From NCBI GenBank assembly GCA_964506245.1, contig CAZDKK010000008.1, positions 55,918 through 119,917 on the forward strand: DNA of 64,000 nt, given 5' to 3'. The position numbers were made by a program, and so were the translations under genes. Below the pieces are notes generated by a model. That model ran no database searches and was not told the origin of the DNA. It saw nothing but the letters and a program-made list of their open reading frames with translations. Positions within the stretch are counted from its first letter, which is position 1, and each line of letters begins with the position of its first letter. Source of the DNA: CAZDKK01 sp964506245 (GTDB taxonomy: Bacteria > Eisenbacteria > RBG-16-71-46 > CAIMUX01 > WJJG01). Below are positions 61,303 through 64,000 of the stretch, piece after piece.

Positions 61303-62874
61303 TCACCGCGACGGCTCGAACTCCGTGATCGACTTCTCCAGCAGTGCCCGGGCGTACTTCGCGTTGTGCACGCCGTTGCTCCGATCCGCCTTCACGAACT
61401 TCAGATTGTAGTTTGCCCGGGCGAAGGCCTCGGTCGTGCTGTCGTCCGGTGTCGCCTGCGCCAGCTCGCCCTGCAGTTGACCGAGGAGCGCGATCACCTC
61501 GGTGCGCGCGGCGCTCCACGAGAGCGAATTGGGGTTGGCGTCGGCGTGGCAGGCCAGGCAGCTCTCGTTGTCGTGGCGGAAGCGGTGGCCCGCTGGGCCA
61601 TCGCCGGTGGGGTAATGGCAGCGCACGCAGCCGGTGGCAACGATGCTCATGTGCGGCGACGACGGCGGATCCGCCAGGTCGTACTCGTACCCGCCTTCCC
61701 CGGCCAGCATCTGCGCCTGGGGTGCGTGCGGGTCATCCAGAGGGGCCTGGCCGGCGTGGGTGTGGCAGCGGCGGCACAGATCGTCTTCACGCGCGTAGCC
61801 GACGCGCAGGTCCGCTGGGTGCGTGCCGGCATGCGGGTCGTGGCAGGCGGCACAGGTGATCGCCAGGGGATCGGCGGGCGGCTGCGACGGCGCCGCGCCG
61901 GTCCGGAGAAGCGCCAGGAAACCCTGAGCCGTGTGACACGCCGCGCACTCGGGATCGCCCTGCGCGCCCTCGACCTGGTGCGCCATCGCGTGGCGACTGC
62001 CAGCCCACTCCGACACCAGCTCGCGGCCGTGGACGCTGGCCTCGTGGCAGCGGCCGCACCCGGACGGGCTGGCCACCGTGCCGATCTCGAGAAGGAAATC
62101 ACCCATGGCCGCTGCGCCATGGTTCGCGATCGTGTCGCCATTGGCTTCGGCCAGCGGGCCGTGGCAGCTCTCGCACTGTACCCCGGCTAGCCGGGCGACC
62201 GGGGCTTCGTCATAACCCCCGTTGTGGAGCGGCCAGCCTTGTTCGTTGGTGTCGCCTGCCCCGACGGTGTGGCAACTCAGGCAGGACTGCGTGAACCCGG
62301 CGGACGCCTCGACGCCCGTGAAGGCCTTGGCATGAGCGGTGGTGACCCAGGTGTCGTAGCGGCTTCCATGGCTCTCGACGTCGTGACATTCGAGCCCGCA
62401 GTACGAAGCACCCGCGTAGGCCGGCGTGCGGCGCGGAATGTACATGCCCACGGGGACGACCAAGGTGGTGGTGGCGCTCTCCTGCTCATTGAAGGCCACC
62501 AACCTGATCGTCACAACGGCAGGAGTGTCGGGCGCCTTCCACCGTGCGTAGCTCTCGTCGATCTCGAGGAACCGCCCGTGGGTCGCACTCCACTGGAAGG
62601 TCAGTCCCGCCCCCTCGGCGATGCCCCACAGGTGCAGAGAATCGCCCACGGAGGTCGATTCCGGGATCGCCTGGATCCGATCGAGCCGCACCGATGGGGT
62701 AGGGCAGGCCGGGCAGTCGTCCTCCTCCTCGCACCCGCCCGCCAGCGCGATGACCCCGGCCACCGCCAAGATGGACAAGCCGATCAGATGGTGCCGCCGG
62801 ATCGCCGCTGCCCGGTCGACCACCAGATCCCACAGCCGCCCGCGCGGCGCCCGCATCGCTCTTCTCGCCTTCAT
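61303..62874 (-). CDS. Multiheme cytochrome c lipoprotein
   Basis: A 523-residue exported electron carrier. A lipobox (VIALAGGC) ends the signal sequence, so it is a membrane-anchored lipoprotein. A beta-sandwich-like domain (~60-140) precedes the heme part. There are eight canonical CxxCH sites (CLSCH, CESCH, CGRCH, CAACH twice, CRRCH, CVRCH, CLACH) and one CX3CH (CGLECH) that comes first. The order and spacing fit the cytochrome c554/multiheme family used in extracellular or periplasmic electron transfer. The ATG at 62874 follows GGGGGAAG. It converges with the Smr gene, 31 bases apart. Confidence 0.88.
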   Translation of the reverse strand: MKARRAMRAPRGRLWDLVVDRAAAIRRHHLIGLSILAVAGVIALAGGCEEEDDCPACPTPSVRLDRIQAIPESTSVGDSLHLWGIAEGAGLTFQWSATHGRFLEIDESYARWKAPDTPAVVTIRLVAFNEQESATTTLVVPVGMYIPRRTPAYAGASYCGLECHDVESHGSRYDTWVTTAHAKAFTGVEASAGFTQSCLSCHTVGAGDTNEQGWPLHNGGYDEAPVARLAGVQCESCHGPLAEANGDTIANHGAAAMGDFLLEIGTVASPSGCGRCHEASVHGRELVSEWAGSRHAMAHQVEGAQGDPECAACHTAQGFLALLRTGAAPSQPPADPLAITCAACHDPHAGTHPADLRVGYAREDDLCRRCHTHAGQAPLDDPHAPQAQMLAGEGGYEYDLADPPSSPHMSIVATGCVRCHYPTGDGPAGHRFRHDNESCLACHADANPNSLSWSAARTEVIALLGQLQGELAQATPDDSTTEAFARANYNLKFVKADRSNGVHNAKYARALLEKSITEFEPSR

Positions 62875-62931
62875 GAGACTTCCCCCGTGTGCATCCACTA
62901 CTTTGCTAACACCCGACGGGAACGTTGACAA

Positions 62932-63201
62932 GCCGATTCATGGCCGGCGCGATTCAAGGGGGCCTCCTCGACTCCCGCGCGACAGGACCGCCCGCCGAGA
63001 GGGTCCCCGGGCGCCCCTGACGGGTATGTGTACGCTGTACACTTGTGTTCGATGGCACACCAAGGCCTCGCCGCGGCGGTGCTTGCCACATTCAGGCTTG
63101 AATGCCACGGACTGCGCTGGTAAAGTAAGAGTGCGTGGCAATGAGTCTCAGTCAAATGCATCTAGATACTGCGCCTCGACAATCAGCTTCAGGAGGTTCC
63201 C
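62932..63201. other. Intergenic region with promoter for the last gene
   Basis: About 270 bases between divergent genes. On the plus strand it carries the promoter given separately and the ribosome site AGGAGG (63192-63197). On the minus strand, TTGTCA then TAGCAA 17 bp apart lies upstream of the cytochrome gene as a weak promoter candidate. Confidence 0.4.
63098..63126 (+). promoter_or_regulatory. Promoter for the last exported-protein gene
   Basis: TTGAAT (63098-63103), 17-bp spacer, TAAAGT (63121-63126), about 70 bases before the ATG at 63202. It shares the TTGxxx-N16/17-TAxAxT layout with the promoters of the other exported-protein genes. Confidence 0.45.
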
Positions 63202-63891
63202 ATGTACCTTCAGCGCTTCTTTGGTCTGCTGGCAGCAGTGCTCATCCTCGTCCCTGCAGCCAGTGCACAGTGGTCGGAGAACTTCGATAGCTATGCCGCG
63301 GGCTCTGGGATGATCGGCCAGGGTGGCTGGGAAGGCTGGGATGCCAGCCCCGCTGCCGATGCCCTGGTGAGCGCGCTCTACTCGCTCAGCTCGCCCCACT
63401 CGGTCCAGATCCTCCCGACCTCGGATCTGATCCACCAGTTCTCCGGCTACACGTCGGGACATTGGGTTCTGACGTGCTGGTCATTCGTCCCGAACGGCTG
63501 GACGGGCGAGTCCTATATCCTGCTGCTCAACACGTACAACCACGGCGGGCCCTACAACTGGTCCTGCCAGGTGTCGTTCAATGGTGACGGCACGGTGGTG
63601 TCGGATCCCGAGGGTGCGGTTCTGCCCCTGGTCTGGAACCAGTGGACCGAGATCATGGTCGACCTCGATCTCGACCTGAACGTCCAGACCTTCTATTACA
63701 ACGGGCAGATGCTCTATCAGAAGAGCTGGACCGAAGGCGTGAGCGGTGGTGGCGCGGTCAACTTCGCCTGCATCGACCTCTACGGCAACAGCGCTGACTA
63801 CGTCTACTACGACGACTTCAGGCTGTGCGAGTACGGCGCCTCGCCCACGCAGCAGACCTCGTGGGGACAGATCAAGGACAGCTTCCGCTAG
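63202..63891 (+). CDS. Exported protein with C-terminal SWGQIK tail
   Basis: A 229-residue exported protein. The signal peptide is LLAAVLILVPAASAQ (cleavage after ASA, ~22). The body is a single beta-rich domain (WSENFDSYAAGSGMIGQGGW; QVSFNGDGTVV; NQWTEIMVDLDLDLNVQTFYY, in parts WTEIMVDLDLDLN), compatible with a concanavalin/LamG-like carbohydrate-binding fold. It ends SPTQQTSWGQIKDSFR, matching the tail of the protein at 8135-8998. SD AGGAGG is 5 nt before the ATG. Nothing else is known of this family from the sequence. Confidence 0.75.
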   Translation: MYLQRFFGLLAAVLILVPAASAQWSENFDSYAAGSGMIGQGGWEGWDASPAADALVSALYSLSSPHSVQILPTSDLIHQFSGYTSGHWVLTCWSFVPNGWTGESYILLLNTYNHGGPYNWSCQVSFNGDGTVVSDPEGAVLPLVWNQWTEIMVDLDLDLNVQTFYYNGQMLYQKSWTEGVSGGGAVNFACIDLYGNSADYVYYDDFRLCEYGASPTQQTSWGQIKDSFR

Positions 63892-63924
63892 GAGCGGAAG
63901 CCATAGCCACGTGAAGCGACTCGT

Positions 63925-63952
63925 GGGAGCCGGTTTCCAAGGACCGGCTCCC
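63925..63952 (+). terminator. Hairpin after the last gene, terminator-like
   Basis: GGGAGCCGGT (63925-63934) and ACCGGCTCCC (63943-63952) form a perfect 10-bp stem with an 8-nt loop, 34 bases after the stop. Only a weak T run follows (CTTGG), so it may stop transcription poorly or act as an RNA end-stabilising structure. Confidence 0.5.
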
Positions 63953-64000
63953 CTTGGCGTACCTGCCGCCGAACCGGTCCAGCCTCTAGGGGCGACCGGC

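Overview
The window is high-GC bacterial DNA with dense coding on both strands. Four secreted proteins end in a FlgD-Ig-like beta-sandwich and a terminal LLR/LMR tail, the layout of C-terminal sorting domains in the Bacteroidota/FCB group. One of them is a gingipain-type (C25) peptidase relative. Together with the GC content this suggests an uncultivated FCB-type lineage (for example an Eisenbacteria- or Krumholzibacteria-like bacterium). The placement is inference; no rRNA or tRNA gene was seen.

Layout. 0-2.7 kb: a complete IS66-type insertion sequence (tnpA-tnpB-tnpC). 3.4-8.0 kb: a SWIM/SNF2 helicase split by a frame change, an AAA/DUF4143 ATPase behind a promoter predicted to give a leaderless transcript, and a nuclease-domain relic; this looks like a worn defence or mobile neighbourhood. 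8.1-16.7 kb: secreted proteins, including the C25-like peptidase, and a flavodoxin-type reductase. 16.8-19.5 kb: a NarL-type two-component pair. 19.9-27.1 kb: glutamate dehydrogenase, two adjacent PEP/pyruvate-binding (PPDK N-terminal-like) proteins, the second with a C-terminal nucleotidyltransferase domain, and a metallophosphoesterase. 27.1-28.3 kb: an exported beta-propeller protein. 28.4-35.6 kb: an accessory region with relics of a serine recombinase, an IS256-like transposase and two IS91-like transposases around an aminotransferase and a minus-strand cluster of unrecognised proteins, one with a secretion-accessory-like beta domain.

36.0-40.5 kb: a three-gene operon of transmembrane Ser/Thr kinase with beta-propeller, small very basic protein, and radical SAM/SPASM enzyme. 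42.4-48.9 kb: phosphate uptake, with pstSCA, two unequal pstB genes and phoU facing a low-affinity pit/DUF47 pair. 49.2-55.2 kb: a MATE transporter facing a probable five-gene minus-strand operon with lysine-ketoglutarate reductase, saccharopine dehydrogenase, a small HTH protein and an ArsA/TRC40 ATPase with its small partner. 55.4-64 kb: a secreted CapA-like protein with PKD and sorting domains, a small membrane protein, a short inverted-repeat element, a Trp/Pro-rich repeat protein, OsmC and Smr proteins, a multiheme cytochrome c lipoprotein and a secreted protein.

The most noteworthy signals are: (1) a shared C-terminal SWGQIK-xx-F tail on two otherwise unrelated exported proteins; (2) the kinase/basic protein/radical SAM operon; (3) the island cluster at 31.1-34.9 kb; (4) the PEP-binding/nucleotidyltransferase fusion; (5) a PstB pair in which one partner has lost its Q-loop and H-loop residues. 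Functional names rest on motif recognition by eye; no database search was run.
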